Source: DAOUAM01 sp034433305 (lineage in GTDB: Bacteria > Chloroflexota > Dehalococcoidia > Lucifugimonadales > DAOUAM01). From it: 18,959 nt of DNA. The notes beneath the pieces are model-generated. The model ran no database searches and was not told the origin of the DNA. It saw only the letters and a list, made by a program, of their open reading frames with translations. Position 1 is the stretch's first letter. Every line of letters starts with the position of its first letter. The position numbers and the translations under genes were made by a program. This document shows, one piece after another, positions 7,072 through 15,173 of the stretch. The stretch is taken from the NCBI GenBank assembly GCA_034433305.1, contig DAOUAM010000018.1, forward strand, positions 1 to 18,959. Reading direction: 5' to 3'.

Positions 7072-7869
7072 CTAGCTATTGTCCTTTTGCTGGAAGTCCG
7101 CCGCAGCCTTCTGGGAAGTGGGCGTCACGTAGAAGAGTCCCAGTCCGCTCACGGCCATTATGGCGATTCCCAGGAGGGACACCAGAATCTGAGTGGGGCC
7201 GGTCATGTAGGCCAGCGCCACTGCATGGATGGTGGCCCCGATAGCTATACGGCCCCATTGCTCGATCAGCCGCACCGGGCTTTCCTTGTGCTGGCCCGGC
7301 AGCGCGGGAGTCGTGCCGCCCAGCAGCGGGCCGGGCTGCCAGGGAGCGCCCACGCGCGGCAGGACTATCCTGTCCAGGCCCCACCAGCCAGCCGTCTTCC
7401 AGGCCGCCAGCACTGCGATGCCCAGAATGCCCAGCACCGGATTGATGCTAGCTGTGCCAGCCAGCATGAAGTTCCAGTTCATCAGCGCGCCGAAGAAGGC
7501 GGCTATGCCCGTGAACAGCCCCACCAGCAGCAGGATGCCCACCGCTGTCTCGCCAAAGGCGATCAGCTTGCCAAACCACACGTACCAGCCCTGGTCCAGC
7601 ATGAACTGCAGGAACTCCCTGTACCAGTCGTAGGCGATAGGGGGACGGCCCTGCTCAGGCACCGCTACCGCCCTCTGCCAGAACCCCTGCACCGCCGTGC
7701 CGGTGCCCCACCAGCCCTCCTCAAATAGTTTATGCCAGCCGCTCTCCAGCCACTGGATGCCCAGGTACAGCCGCACGAACAGCCAGACCCAGGCGTACTC
7801 TGTGCTGCTGAAGAGCAAGGTCAACCACCTCGGGTTCTCCAGCACTGTAGCTTGTTTTCCGGTTGCCAT
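7072..7869 (-). CDS. DoxX/DoxD-like membrane protein
   Basis: An integral membrane protein of 265 residues. The N-terminal two-thirds resembles the DoxX/DoxD family: LFVRLYLGIQWLESGWHKL (about 30-48), then FGKLIAFGETAVGILLLVGLF and GIAAFFGALMNWNFMLAGTAS, giving about four helices. After a polar, Pro-rich loop (about 175-200) come two more hydrophobic segments (IAIGATIHAVALAYMTG, ILVSLLGIAIMAVSGLGLFYV). Family members include the large subunit of archaeal thiosulfate:quinone oxidoreductase and various redox-stress proteins; no sulfur-metabolism gene is nearby, so the role is unassigned. ATG 7869 has AGGAGG at 6-nt spacing. Upstream, the shared region with the histidine kinase carries 11-bp-spaced repeats oriented toward this gene, suggesting control by the neighbouring regulator. 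Confidence 0.8.
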   Translation of the reverse strand: MATGKQATVLENPRWLTLLFSSTEYAWVWLFVRLYLGIQWLESGWHKLFEEGWWGTGTAVQGFWQRAVAVPEQGRPPIAYDWYREFLQFMLDQGWYVWFGKLIAFGETAVGILLLVGLFTGIAAFFGALMNWNFMLAGTASINPVLGILGIAVLAAWKTAGWWGLDRIVLPRVGAPWQPGPLLGGTTPALPGQHKESPVRLIEQWGRIAIGATIHAVALAYMTGPTQILVSLLGIAIMAVSGLGLFYVTPTSQKAAADFQQKDNS

Positions 7870-7905
7870 TTCTGGCCTCCTGCCTTCTGCTCATTTCCTT
7901 CACTA

Positions 7906-7981
7906 CGTATAAACATGGAAGGGTGTCGGACTCATAAAGAAGGTGTGAGGAAGGCCCTTTCAGGTGTGAGAAATGTGTGAA
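7906..7981 (-). promoter_or_regulatory. Direct-repeat array (PhoP/PhoB-like boxes) upstream of the DoxX-like gene
   Basis: Reading the minus strand: TTCACA (7981-7976), CTCACA (7970-7965), CTCACA (7949-7944), TTTATG (7938-7933). Spacings are 11, 21 and 11 bp. A weaker fifth unit GACACC (7927-7922) continues the 11-bp phase and ends exactly 10 bp before a TATACG -10-like hexamer (7911-7906). Hexamer pairs with 11-bp period are the binding pattern of OmpR/PhoB-family regulators (TTAACA-N5-TTAACA for Bacillus PhoP). A very similar array is found upstream of the gene at 10740. That the neighbouring OmpR-type regulator binds here is inference. Confidence 0.55.
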
Positions 7982-8006
7982 GATGCCTGCCCTGGCAAGG
8001 ACGGAG

Positions 8007-8036
8007 TTGAATGGTTGCGCTGCTGGCGGATATAAT
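8007..8036 (+). promoter_or_regulatory. Promoter of the kinase-regulator operon
   Basis: TTGAAT (8007-8012), 18-bp spacer, TATAAT (8031-8036). The start would be near 8043. The direct-repeat array at 7933-7981 ends 25 bp before the -35, a position suited to autoregulation. Confidence 0.72.
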
Positions 8037-8070
8037 TGAGGTTGTGCGCCGTTTGCACCATTAGAGGAGG

Positions 8071-9910
8071 ATGCCAACAGCGTTGGCCCAGAGCGCGGGA
8101 CAGGGAATGACAGGGTACCTTTCATTGAGGCAGGCCGCCGCCAGGCTGGGCATACACCACGCCACCCTTTCCAGGGCGGTGAGGCGGGGAGAGGTCTCGC
8201 CGGCCTTCGTGACTCCTGGCGGATTCATGAGGTTTACCGAGTCGGACATAGAAGACTTCCGGGGCAGGCTCCAGGCCGGATGGCGCGGGCGCCCTTCGTC
8301 ACAAAGCGCCAGGGCTGACGGGGCCATCATTGGGCAGGGCCTTCCACCGGACGCGGAAGATGCCCTGGAGTCCATTCCAGAACTGGCGCGCCGGCTCGTC
8401 AGCGCCCAGTACGCCGCCCTGGCCGTGATGGACGATAGCGGCCGGGTGGTGAGGTTCCTCACCGCTGGCATCTCCAGGGAGCAGCGTGAGGCCATCGGCA
8501 AGCCGCCGGAAGGGCGCGGGCTGCTGGGCGCGCTGCGCCGGGAGGGCCGGCCCATCCGCATACCCGACATCTCCAGCGACCCTCGATCGGTGGGCTTTCC
8601 ACCCAACCATCCGCCTATGAAGTCCTTCCTGGGTGTGCCCATCATGCTCCATGGCGTGGGTATCGGCAACCTGTACCTGACCAACAAGCTGGATGCTGAG
8701 GAGTTCACCGAGCGTGACGAGCAGATTGTGGTGACTCTGGCCCGGTACGTGGCCCTGGCGGTGGAGAACTCGCGGCTCTATGCCCAGGAGGCCGAGCTAC
8801 GACGCCGCGCGGAGCAGGAGCACGCCAGGCTGCGGGCCATCATTGACAGCACCGCCGCCGCTGTCCTGGTGGTGGAAGGCACCGATGGCAGAGTGTTGCT
8901 GGCAAACCACGAGGCTTCTCGTCTTCTGGGCCTGCGGCTGGGCCACGGCGACCCCAGAGAGCGCTACGACCGTGGCATCAGCTACTTGCGGCCAGACGGC
9001 CTGCCTTTCAACCCGGAGGACCTGCCGCTGGAGCGGGCGCTGCGGCAGGGCACGACATCCCGAGGCGTGGAAGCGGTGCTCCAGCTTGAAGACGGGCGGA
9101 AAGTGCCAGTCATGATGAGCGCCTCGCCAGTCCAGGACTCCAGCGGCGCCATCGCCGCGGCTGTAGTAGTCTTCGAGGACATCACGGCCATCCAGCAGGT
9201 GGAGCGCCTGAAAGCCGACTTCCTCTCCATGATCAGCCACGACCTCAAAGGGCCGCTGGCGACCATCAAGGGCCTGGCCAGCAGCATCCTGATGGACACC
9301 GGGCCTCGGGACGCCTCCACCATCCTCCAGTATGTCAGCTCCATAGACGAGGAGACGGACCGCATGACGGAGCTGGTGGGCAACCTGCTGGACATGTCCC
9401 GCATCGAGGCGGGCGCCATGCCCCTGGACCAGGAGACGTGCCACCTGGCCGACATCGTGGCCGAAAGCGTGGGCCGCATCGAGAGGTCGCGCCTTGGCGG
9501 GCGGCACCAGATTTCTGTCAGCGTTCCCCTGGAGCTACCAGAAATCTATGCTGACTACGACCAGATATCCAGAGTTATCTACAACCTGCTGAGCAACGCC
9601 ATCAAGTACTCTCCCGACGGCACCGAGATAGCCATCCGGTCCTACCTGTCAGCCAACGACCCTGGTGTTATCATCACCGAGGTGCGCGACCAGGGCATCG
9701 GCATCCCGGAGAACGAGAAGGACAAGCTTTTCACCAAGTTCTATCGCGTGACCAGCCAGCGCGGGCGCGGCAGGCCAGGTTCCGGCCTGGGGCTGGCCAT
9801 CTGCAAGGCCATAGTCAGCGCCCATGATGGCAAGATATGGGTAGAAAGCGAAGTTGGCAAAGGCTCGACGTTCTTCTTCAGCTTGCCCGTGGCGGTAATA
9901 GGTGTCGGCT

Positions 9911-9918
<8 letters not shown>
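8071..9918 (+). CDS. Sensor histidine kinase with N-terminal HTH, DevS-like GAF and PAS domains
   Basis: A 615-residue soluble kinase with no membrane segment. Domains in order: an excisionase/MerR-type helix-turn-helix (about 16-68: YLSLRQAAARLGIHHATLSRAVRRG); GAF (about 94-235) with GFPPNHPPMKSFLGVPI, the pattern found in DosS/DevS and NreB-like sensors; PAS (about 250-375); HisKA with SHDLKGPL, phospho-acceptor H390; HATPase with YNLLSNAIKYS (N509), DQGIGIP and GSGLGLAICKAI. Fusion of a DNA-binding HTH to a sensor kinase is unusual. The start is uncertain: AGAGGAGG abuts ATG 8071 with no spacer, and an in-frame TAG at 8062 prevents extension. TTG 8083 (12-nt spacing) or ATG 8107 are alternatives; both keep the HTH. 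The response regulator overlaps the 3' end by 8 bp. The signal is unknown; heme or flavin in GAF/PAS is possible but not shown. Confidence 0.93.
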
Positions 9919-10618
<700 letters not shown>

Positions 10619-10635
10619 GGGATGCCTTCGCATAG

Positions 10636-10699
10636 CTCACATTTTCTTTACATTAATCCTGAATTCCTCATGCTTTTCTCACAGCCCAGGCCCTATACT
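10636..10699 (+). promoter_or_regulatory. Direct-repeat array and -10 box upstream of the receiver-only gene
   Basis: Hexamers on the plus strand: CTCACA (10636-10641), TTTACA (10647-10652), CTCATG (10667-10672), CTCACA (10678-10683), spaced 11, 20 and 11 bp. Exactly 10 bp after the last is TATACT (10694-10699), while no -35 hexamer is recognisable. This is the geometry of an activator-dependent Pho-type promoter in which the box replaces the -35. The segment is also visibly AT-richer than its surroundings. The start would be near 10706, 34 nt before the ATG. The binding protein is inferred to be the regulator encoded just upstream. Confidence 0.62.
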
Positions 10700-10739
10700 T
10701 CAGCCAGTAATATCCAACAGGTGCCAGCAGAGAAAAATC

Positions 10740-11120
10740 ATGGCAGACCAACCAATTCTGGTCGTCGAAGACGACAAGACTGTAAACCAGGCTATCCAGG
10801 CTAGCCTCTCCCGTGGTGGCTACCAGGTGCAGACGGCTGACTCCTGCTCCGCCGGGCTGGCCCGCGCGCTGGAGCAGGCCCCTGCGCTGCTAGTCCTGGA
10901 CATCGGCCTGCCCGATGGCACAGGCTGGATGCTCCTGGAGAGCATCCGCCGTGCTCACCCCGGCCGACGGTTCCGTGTTATCGTAGTCTCCTCCAGCAGG
11001 ATAACGCGTGGGGAACTCCGGGCCTATGCCGTGGACCGGTTCCTGCCCAAGCCCTTCGACATGGCCTATCTCATGGATACAGTGCAGGAACTCCTGTCCA
11101 GCCTGTGCCAGGAAAGGTAG
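10740..11120 (+). CDS. Receiver-only response regulator
   Basis: A single receiver domain of 126 residues with no output domain. Acidic pair ED at about 10-11 (VVEDD), phospho-acceptor D54 in LVLDIGLPDGTGW, switch Ser in VVSSS, and Lys in FLPKPFD are all present, so it should be phosphorylatable. Such CheY/Spo0F-like proteins act by protein contact or as phosphate sinks. It lies 121 bp after the OmpR-type regulator with its own candidate promoter, so it is probably a target as well as a partner of that system. The ribosome site is poor (AGAG about 8 nt before ATG 10740). Confidence 0.9.
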   Translation: MADQPILVVEDDKTVNQAIQASLSRGGYQVQTADSCSAGLARALEQAPALLVLDIGLPDGTGWMLLESIRRAHPGRRFRVIVVSSSRITRGELRAYAVDRFLPKPFDMAYLMDTVQELLSSLCQER

Positions 11121-11205
11121 CCAGAGACCTCTTCGCCAGCACCAGAGACTTTCACCCCGCAAAACCGCTATACTGCTATTGCCAGTCCTGTGCTAAGCTG
11201 GCATT

Positions 11206-11250
11206 GTCCCTCTCCTGCCTTGTGGGGAGGGCCCGCTGGAGGGTGAAGCG
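11206..11250. repeat. Degenerate CCCTCTCC/GGGGAGGG dispersed repeat
   Basis: CCCTCTCC and GGGGAGGG lie 8 nt apart as near-complementary arms, followed by a segment ending in GGAGGGTGAAG. This resembles the common intergenic element of the form CCCTCTCCCTGTGGGAGAGGG...GAGGGTGAAG. It occupies the 292-bp gap before the ferritin-VIT1 gene, where I otherwise see only a TATACT (11169-11174) without a convincing -35. Confidence 0.45.
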
Positions 11251-11412
11251 ACTGGATAGAGGCACTTTCCTCCACATCCACTGGCCCTCTCAGGACTCGC
11301 CCTGGGCCTGCCATGGGCAAGCCCGCGCGCCTGGCTTCCGTCTGGTACGATGCCACTTCGGCGTGCCAGCCCTCCAGCCAAGCACTACCCATAGCACCTT
11401 GGGGGATGTTGG

Positions 11413-12540
11413 TTGGTCAACGCAGAAGATGTCCGCAAGAAACAGTACCGGTCTTACCTGAAGGCTGAGCTTGACGCGGCAGCCATGTACAGCGCCCTGG
11501 CTGACATGGAGGGCGATGAGCGGCGTGCCCAGGTCTTCCGCCGGCTGGTGCAGGCCGAGATGCGGCATGCCTCCAGATGGGCCGAGAAGCTGGGCATGGA
11601 CGTGTCCAGGCTCAGGCCCTCGCCGCCAGGCCCGAAGCTGTTGCTGGTGCGGCTGGTGGCCAGGTACCTGGGCCTGAAGCGAGTCATGCCACTGCTGCTG
11701 CGAGGCGAGGCCAACGACGTCCATGCTTATGCCTCCGACCCGGAAGCCAGGGACCTGGCCATGGAGGAGCGCCACCACGCCCGCCTGCTCCGGGCGATGG
11801 TGGACAGGGGTGTGGACAATGACCCGCTGGCTGCCGTAAGAGCGGAGAACACCTCGCTCATCAGCAATGGCGGTGGAAGCCTCAGGGCCGCAGTGCTGGG
11901 GGTGAATGACGGCCTGGTGTCCAACTTCAGCCTGGTCATGGGCGTGGCGGGCGGCTCCAGTGACCCGCAGATTGTGCTGCTGGCCGGTGTGGCTGGCCTG
12001 ATGGCAGGCGCCTTCTCCATGGCGGCGGGCGAGTACATCTCCATGCGCTCCCAGCGCGACATCTTCGAGCACCAGATCCGCAGGGAGAAGGTAGAGTTGG
12101 AAGCGTGGCCGGAAGAGGAAGAGGAGGAACTGGTCCTGATCTACCAGTCCAAGGGCCTGTCCAGCGAGGAGGCCAGGAACGTAGCCAGGCGGGTCATGGC
12201 TAACCCGGACGCGGCGCTGGACACCATGGCCCGCGAGGAGCTGGGGCTTGACCCCTCGCAGCTTGGCTCGCCCTGGGGCGCCGCGTTCAGCTCCTTTGCG
12301 GCCTTCACCGGGGGCGCCATTGTGCCTATTCTGCCCTACGTCTTTGGCGCGGGGGGCCTTGCCTTCTTTCTGAGCGCCCTGCTCAGCGCGGTGGCCCTCG
12401 TGCTTGTGGGAGGCACGCTGGCCTTCCTGGCTGGGCGTAACCCTCTGTGGGGCGCGACGCGCATGCTCCTGGCCGGCGGCCTGGCCGCAGGAGTCACCTA
12501 CGGCGTCGGGCGGCTGGTCGGCGTCTCGGTGATGGGGTAG
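11413..12540 (+). CDS. Ferritin-like/VIT1 fusion membrane protein (MbfA-type iron/manganese transporter)
   Basis: The N-terminal half (about 5-140) is a ferritin/rubrerythrin-like four-helix bundle with metal-ligand candidates E19, E49-x-x-H52, E111 and the E118/E119-H121/H122 cluster. The C-terminal half (about 155-375) is a CCC1/VIT1 transporter with GVNDGLVSNFSLVMGVAGG and AGAFSMAAGEYISMRSQRD, about five membrane helices, and an acidic, metal-binding-type loop (EAWPEEEEEELV). Known proteins of this design (MbfA in alpha-proteobacteria) export iron and protect against peroxide. The start is TTG 11413, with a G-rich GGGGGA 6 nt upstream; no nearby ATG is in frame. Whether iron or manganese is carried cannot be read from sequence. 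The gene stands alone, without a Fur or Irr gene nearby. Confidence 0.9.
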   Translation: MVNAEDVRKKQYRSYLKAELDAAAMYSALADMEGDERRAQVFRRLVQAEMRHASRWAEKLGMDVSRLRPSPPGPKLLLVRLVARYLGLKRVMPLLLRGEANDVHAYASDPEARDLAMEERHHARLLRAMVDRGVDNDPLAAVRAENTSLISNGGGSLRAAVLGVNDGLVSNFSLVMGVAGGSSDPQIVLLAGVAGLMAGAFSMAAGEYISMRSQRDIFEHQIRREKVELEAWPEEEEEELVLIYQSKGLSSEEARNVARRVMANPDAALDTMAREELGLDPSQLGSPWGAAFSSFAAFTGGAIVPILPYVFGAGGLAFFLSALLSAVALVLVGGTLAFLAGRNPLWGATRMLLAGGLAAGVTYGVGRLVGVSVMG

Positions 12541-12560
12541 CGCTGCATCGAGCGGTGCAT

Positions 12561-12664
12561 GGGCTGCCCCCATCCTGGCCTTCCCCCACAGGGGGAAGGG
12601 AGGCTTCTCGCCCCCATTGGGGGAGAGCTGGAGAGGGGGCTGGGCGTGTCGCCGTACCACGGCG
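12561..12664. repeat. GC hairpin repeat cluster after the ferritin-VIT1 gene
   Basis: Three perfect hairpins in a row: CCTTCCCCC-ACA-GGGGGAAGG (12579-12599), CCCCC-ATT-GGGGG (12611-12623) and CGCCGT-ACC-ACGGCG (12650-12664). The first two with their flanks (CCCCATCCTGGCC, GGAGAGCTGGAGAGGGGG) look like the same family of intergenic repeats as at 11206. There is no U-tract, but the hairpins lie between convergent genes and may protect 3' ends. The remaining 62 bp to the AlaX stop hold nothing I recognise. Confidence 0.6.
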
Positions 12665-12726
12665 TGTGCCCATGTGCGACAGGCGTTCAGCGGAAGCCGG
12701 GCAGCTCCGCAAGGCAGCGCGTGGCG

Positions 12727-13437
12727 TTACGGCTCCAGTTCGATGCGCAGGCGCTTGTTGATGCGCCCCTTGCTCTCGTGGCCTACCACCCTGATGCGGC
12801 CTACCTCCCTGGTGTTGCTGACGTGGGTGCCACCGTCGGCCTGGAGGTCGAGGCCGACTATGTTCACCGTCCGTACCTCCTTGATGTGAGGCGGCAACAG
12901 GTTGATCTTGGTGCGTATCAGGTCGGGTATCTGAAAGGCCTCCTCCCTGGGCAGCGTCCTGACCTCCACGGGCCTCGCGGCCTCTACCTCCTGGTTGATG
13001 CTGGCTTCCACCTCCCTGGCGAAGTCGGCGGACATTTGCTCCAGCTCGAAGTCCATGCGGGCGGAAAGGGGCCTCATGTCGCCGCCGGTTACCTGGGCGC
13101 GGTAGTCGCGCCAGACCACGCCGCAGAGGATGTGCAGCGCCGTGTGGGTGCGCATGAGCTGGTAGCGCCTCTCCCAGTCCAGCACGCCGTGGACTGCCGT
13201 GCCCACCGCAGGCGGCTCCCTGTCCAGCTCGTGGACGAGCCTGCCATCGGCGCGGGAAATCCTGGCCACATGGTACTGGACGCCGCCGGCCAGGAGCAGG
13301 CCCGTGTCATGGGGCTGCCCGCCACCTCCCGGGTAGAAGGCTGTCCGGTCCAGCACGACACCCTTTGGCGTCGCCTCCACCACGCGGGCGTCGAACTCCT
13401 TCAGGTAGCTGTCGCTGTAGCAGAGGACCTCTGTCAT
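12727..13437 (-). CDS. alaX: AlaX-type alanyl-tRNA editing hydrolase
   Basis: A free-standing homologue of the AlaRS editing domain that removes Ser or Gly wrongly attached to tRNA-Ala. It has the FYPGGGGQPHDTG glycine-rich motif (35-47), the zinc pair H98/H102 in RTHTALHIL, and DGGTHVSNTREVG (201-213) with H205. The usual third ligand is Cys in CGGTH; here it is D201. Length is 236 residues, the medium type without a catalytic AlaRS part. ATG 13437 has GAGG at 9-nt spacing. It follows the FAD oxidoreductase by 42 bp on the same strand and is probably co-transcribed, though no functional link is obvious. Confidence 0.87.
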   Translation of the reverse strand: MTEVLCYSDSYLKEFDARVVEATPKGVVLDRTAFYPGGGGQPHDTGLLLAGGVQYHVARISRADGRLVHELDREPPAVGTAVHGVLDWERRYQLMRTHTALHILCGVVWRDYRAQVTGGDMRPLSARMDFELEQMSADFAREVEASINQEVEAARPVEVRTLPREEAFQIPDLIRTKINLLPPHIKEVRTVNIVGLDLQADGGTHVSNTREVGRIRVVGHESKGRINKRLRIELEP

Positions 13438-13479
13438 ACCCCCATACCTCGTGGCAAGTTTACCGGGTCGGCTGGCGCG

Positions 13480-15024
13480 TCAGGCCAGGTCCAGGTCCCT
13501 CAGGACGGCGTGAGCGGCGTTGTGGCCGGGCGCGCCTGTGACCTCGCCTCCCGGGTGGGTGCCGGCGCCGCACAGGTAAAGCCCCTGGATAGGCGTCTTG
13601 TAGCCCGATAGCTGGCGGTTGGGCCGCAGGGCCAGCATCTGGCCTGGCACTATGTCCAGGTGCCGGATGTTGCCATCGGTCAGGTACACGCGGCGCTCCA
13701 GGTCCAGGGGCGTGAACAGCTCCCAGTCTATTATGGCGCTGCGTATGTTGGGCGCGTACAGGGCCAGGGTGTCAATAAGCTGCTGGCCAACGCGCTCCCT
13801 GGCCTCGTCCCAGGAGCCTTCCCGCGGGTGCACCGGCGCGTACAGCGACCAGACGGACATGACATGCTGCCCTGGCGGCGTCAGCGTGGCATCATACACC
13901 GAGGGTAGCTGGATGTACATGACAGGGCAGCTCGACGGCCTGCCGTGCCGGGCGTCGTCCCAGCTCTGCTCGAAGTAGTCCAGGGACGGGCATATGCGCA
14001 CCTGGGCCAGGTACCTGGGGTCGTAGTCACCCTTGAAGTACCTGGAGAAGTCCGGCAGCTCCCGCAGGGCGCAGTGGAACTTGAGACAGGAGACGTTAGT
14101 CTTGAGCCGGCCGATGCCCCCCGCGAAACCCGGCGGCAGCGACTCGCGGTCCACCAGCTTCAGGAACGTGCGCTTGGGGTCGGCGTTGGAGAGGACAATG
14201 TCGGCCTCCATGACCTCGCCGGAGAGTAGCCGGACGCCCGTGGCCCTACCATGGCGCACCAGGACGCGCTCCACCTCGGCGCCCGTCCTGATCTCCACGC
14301 CCCTCGCCCGGGCGGCGCTGGCCATGGCCTGGGTGATGCCCCCCATGCCTCCCCTGGGGATGCCCAGGTACCGTTGGGGCGTGAAGTAGTTGCACTTGAT
14401 GTATGCCACGGCCATGATGCTGCCCGGCGCGCGGATGTCGCCGGCGTCGTGGGCCTCGATGAAGGCCGCCCGCACTGCCTCGGACTCGAAGTACTCCTCC
14501 ACCAGGTCCTTCATGCTGCCAGTGAGCATGCGCTCCCACACAGGCTCGTCTGGCGTGCCCCGAACACTGGCCGCCACCTGGGCCAGAGCAGGCGGCTCCG
14601 AAAGGAAGTAGCGGTGGAGAATGCCAGCCGCCCGCTGCCAGAAGTCGGCCCAGTCCCGGCACCGCCGGCCGTCGCGGGGTGAGACCCGCGCCACCGACTC
14701 GGCGGTGCGCTCGTCCTCCGGCCACACCATGACATGGCTACCGTCCGGGAACGGATGGAACCGGTACGGCGCCAGGGGATAGACCTCGAACCCATGCTTG
14801 CCCAGATCCAGGTCTTCTATGACCTTCTCCTGGAGCAGGTGGCACACGTAGGAGCAACTGGAGACGCGGAAGCCAGGGAAAAGCTCCTCGGTGACGCAGG
14901 CGCCTCCCACGAACTCACGCCGCTCCAGCACCAGCACCTTCAGGCCAGCCCTGGCGAGGTAGTTGGCGGCCACCAGGCCGTTATGCCCTGCACCGATAAT
15001 GATTGCCGAATAGCGTTCTGCCAT
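13480..15024 (-). CDS. Phytoene desaturase/PYROXD2-like FAD oxidoreductase
   Basis: A 514-residue flavoprotein. The N-terminus YSAIIIGAGHNGLVAANYLA with a following ERR is a dinucleotide-binding fold; the C-terminus GLYLCGAGTHPGGEVTGAPG is the conserved second FAD motif of the CrtI/PYROXD2 family. Animal PYROXD2 is mitochondrial with poorly known substrate, and bacterial relatives are usually annotated NAD(P)/FAD-dependent oxidoreductases. No carotenoid genes are nearby, so I do not call it a desaturase. The frame extends to 15090, but ATG 15024 has AGGAG 6 nt upstream and leads directly into the FAD fold, so I use it. It is divergent from lhgO, with about 150 bp between the starts. Confidence 0.86.
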   Translation of the reverse strand: MAERYSAIIIGAGHNGLVAANYLARAGLKVLVLERREFVGGACVTEELFPGFRVSSCSYVCHLLQEKVIEDLDLGKHGFEVYPLAPYRFHPFPDGSHVMVWPEDERTAESVARVSPRDGRRCRDWADFWQRAAGILHRYFLSEPPALAQVAASVRGTPDEPVWERMLTGSMKDLVEEYFESEAVRAAFIEAHDAGDIRAPGSIMAVAYIKCNYFTPQRYLGIPRGGMGGITQAMASAARARGVEIRTGAEVERVLVRHGRATGVRLLSGEVMEADIVLSNADPKRTFLKLVDRESLPPGFAGGIGRLKTNVSCLKFHCALRELPDFSRYFKGDYDPRYLAQVRICPSLDYFEQSWDDARHGRPSSCPVMYIQLPSVYDATLTPPGQHVMSVWSLYAPVHPREGSWDEARERVGQQLIDTLALYAPNIRSAIIDWELFTPLDLERRVYLTDGNIRHLDIVPGQMLALRPNRQLSGYKTPIQGLYLCGAGTHPGGEVTGAPGHNAAHAVLRDLDLA

Positions 15025-15137
15025 GGGACTCTCCTGGGTATTGCCCGGACAGAGGCAGATTAGCACGTCCTGTGGCGTCTTGTGAACCACAGATTTCAGC
15101 GTCTATGGTACAATGCATGACGCTTTATACACGAGGG

Positions 15138-15155
15138 GCCGGGCATGTGCCCGGC
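15138..15155 (+). other. GC-rich hairpin in the lhgO leader
   Basis: GCCGGGCA and TGCCCGGC, perfectly complementary with a 2-nt gap (TG), sit 8 nt before the GGAG ribosome site of lhgO. The likely folded form is 7 bp with a 4-nt loop. It could influence translation of lhgO or be the tail of a repeat. The upstream -10-like TACAAT (15109-15114) lacks a matching -35, so the promoter is unsure. Confidence 0.4.
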
Positions 15156-15173
15156 GTGCAGCGGAGATGGCCA

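Noticed and set aside
11149..11174. TTTCACC followed by TATACT, similar to the phased promoters elsewhere.
   Set aside because: There is only one hexamer, with no 11-bp partner, and the gap to the -10 is 12 bp; too weak to add to the proposed regulon.
11290..12660. A 456-codon minus-strand frame over the ferritin-VIT1 gene.
   Set aside because: Antisense shadow with no recognisable motif; the plus-strand protein is a clear family member.
15082..15105. TTCACA on the minus strand upstream of the PYROXD2-like gene.
   Set aside because: It is a lone hexamer without an 11-bp partner; it might at most be a -35, but the -10 candidate TAATCT is poor.
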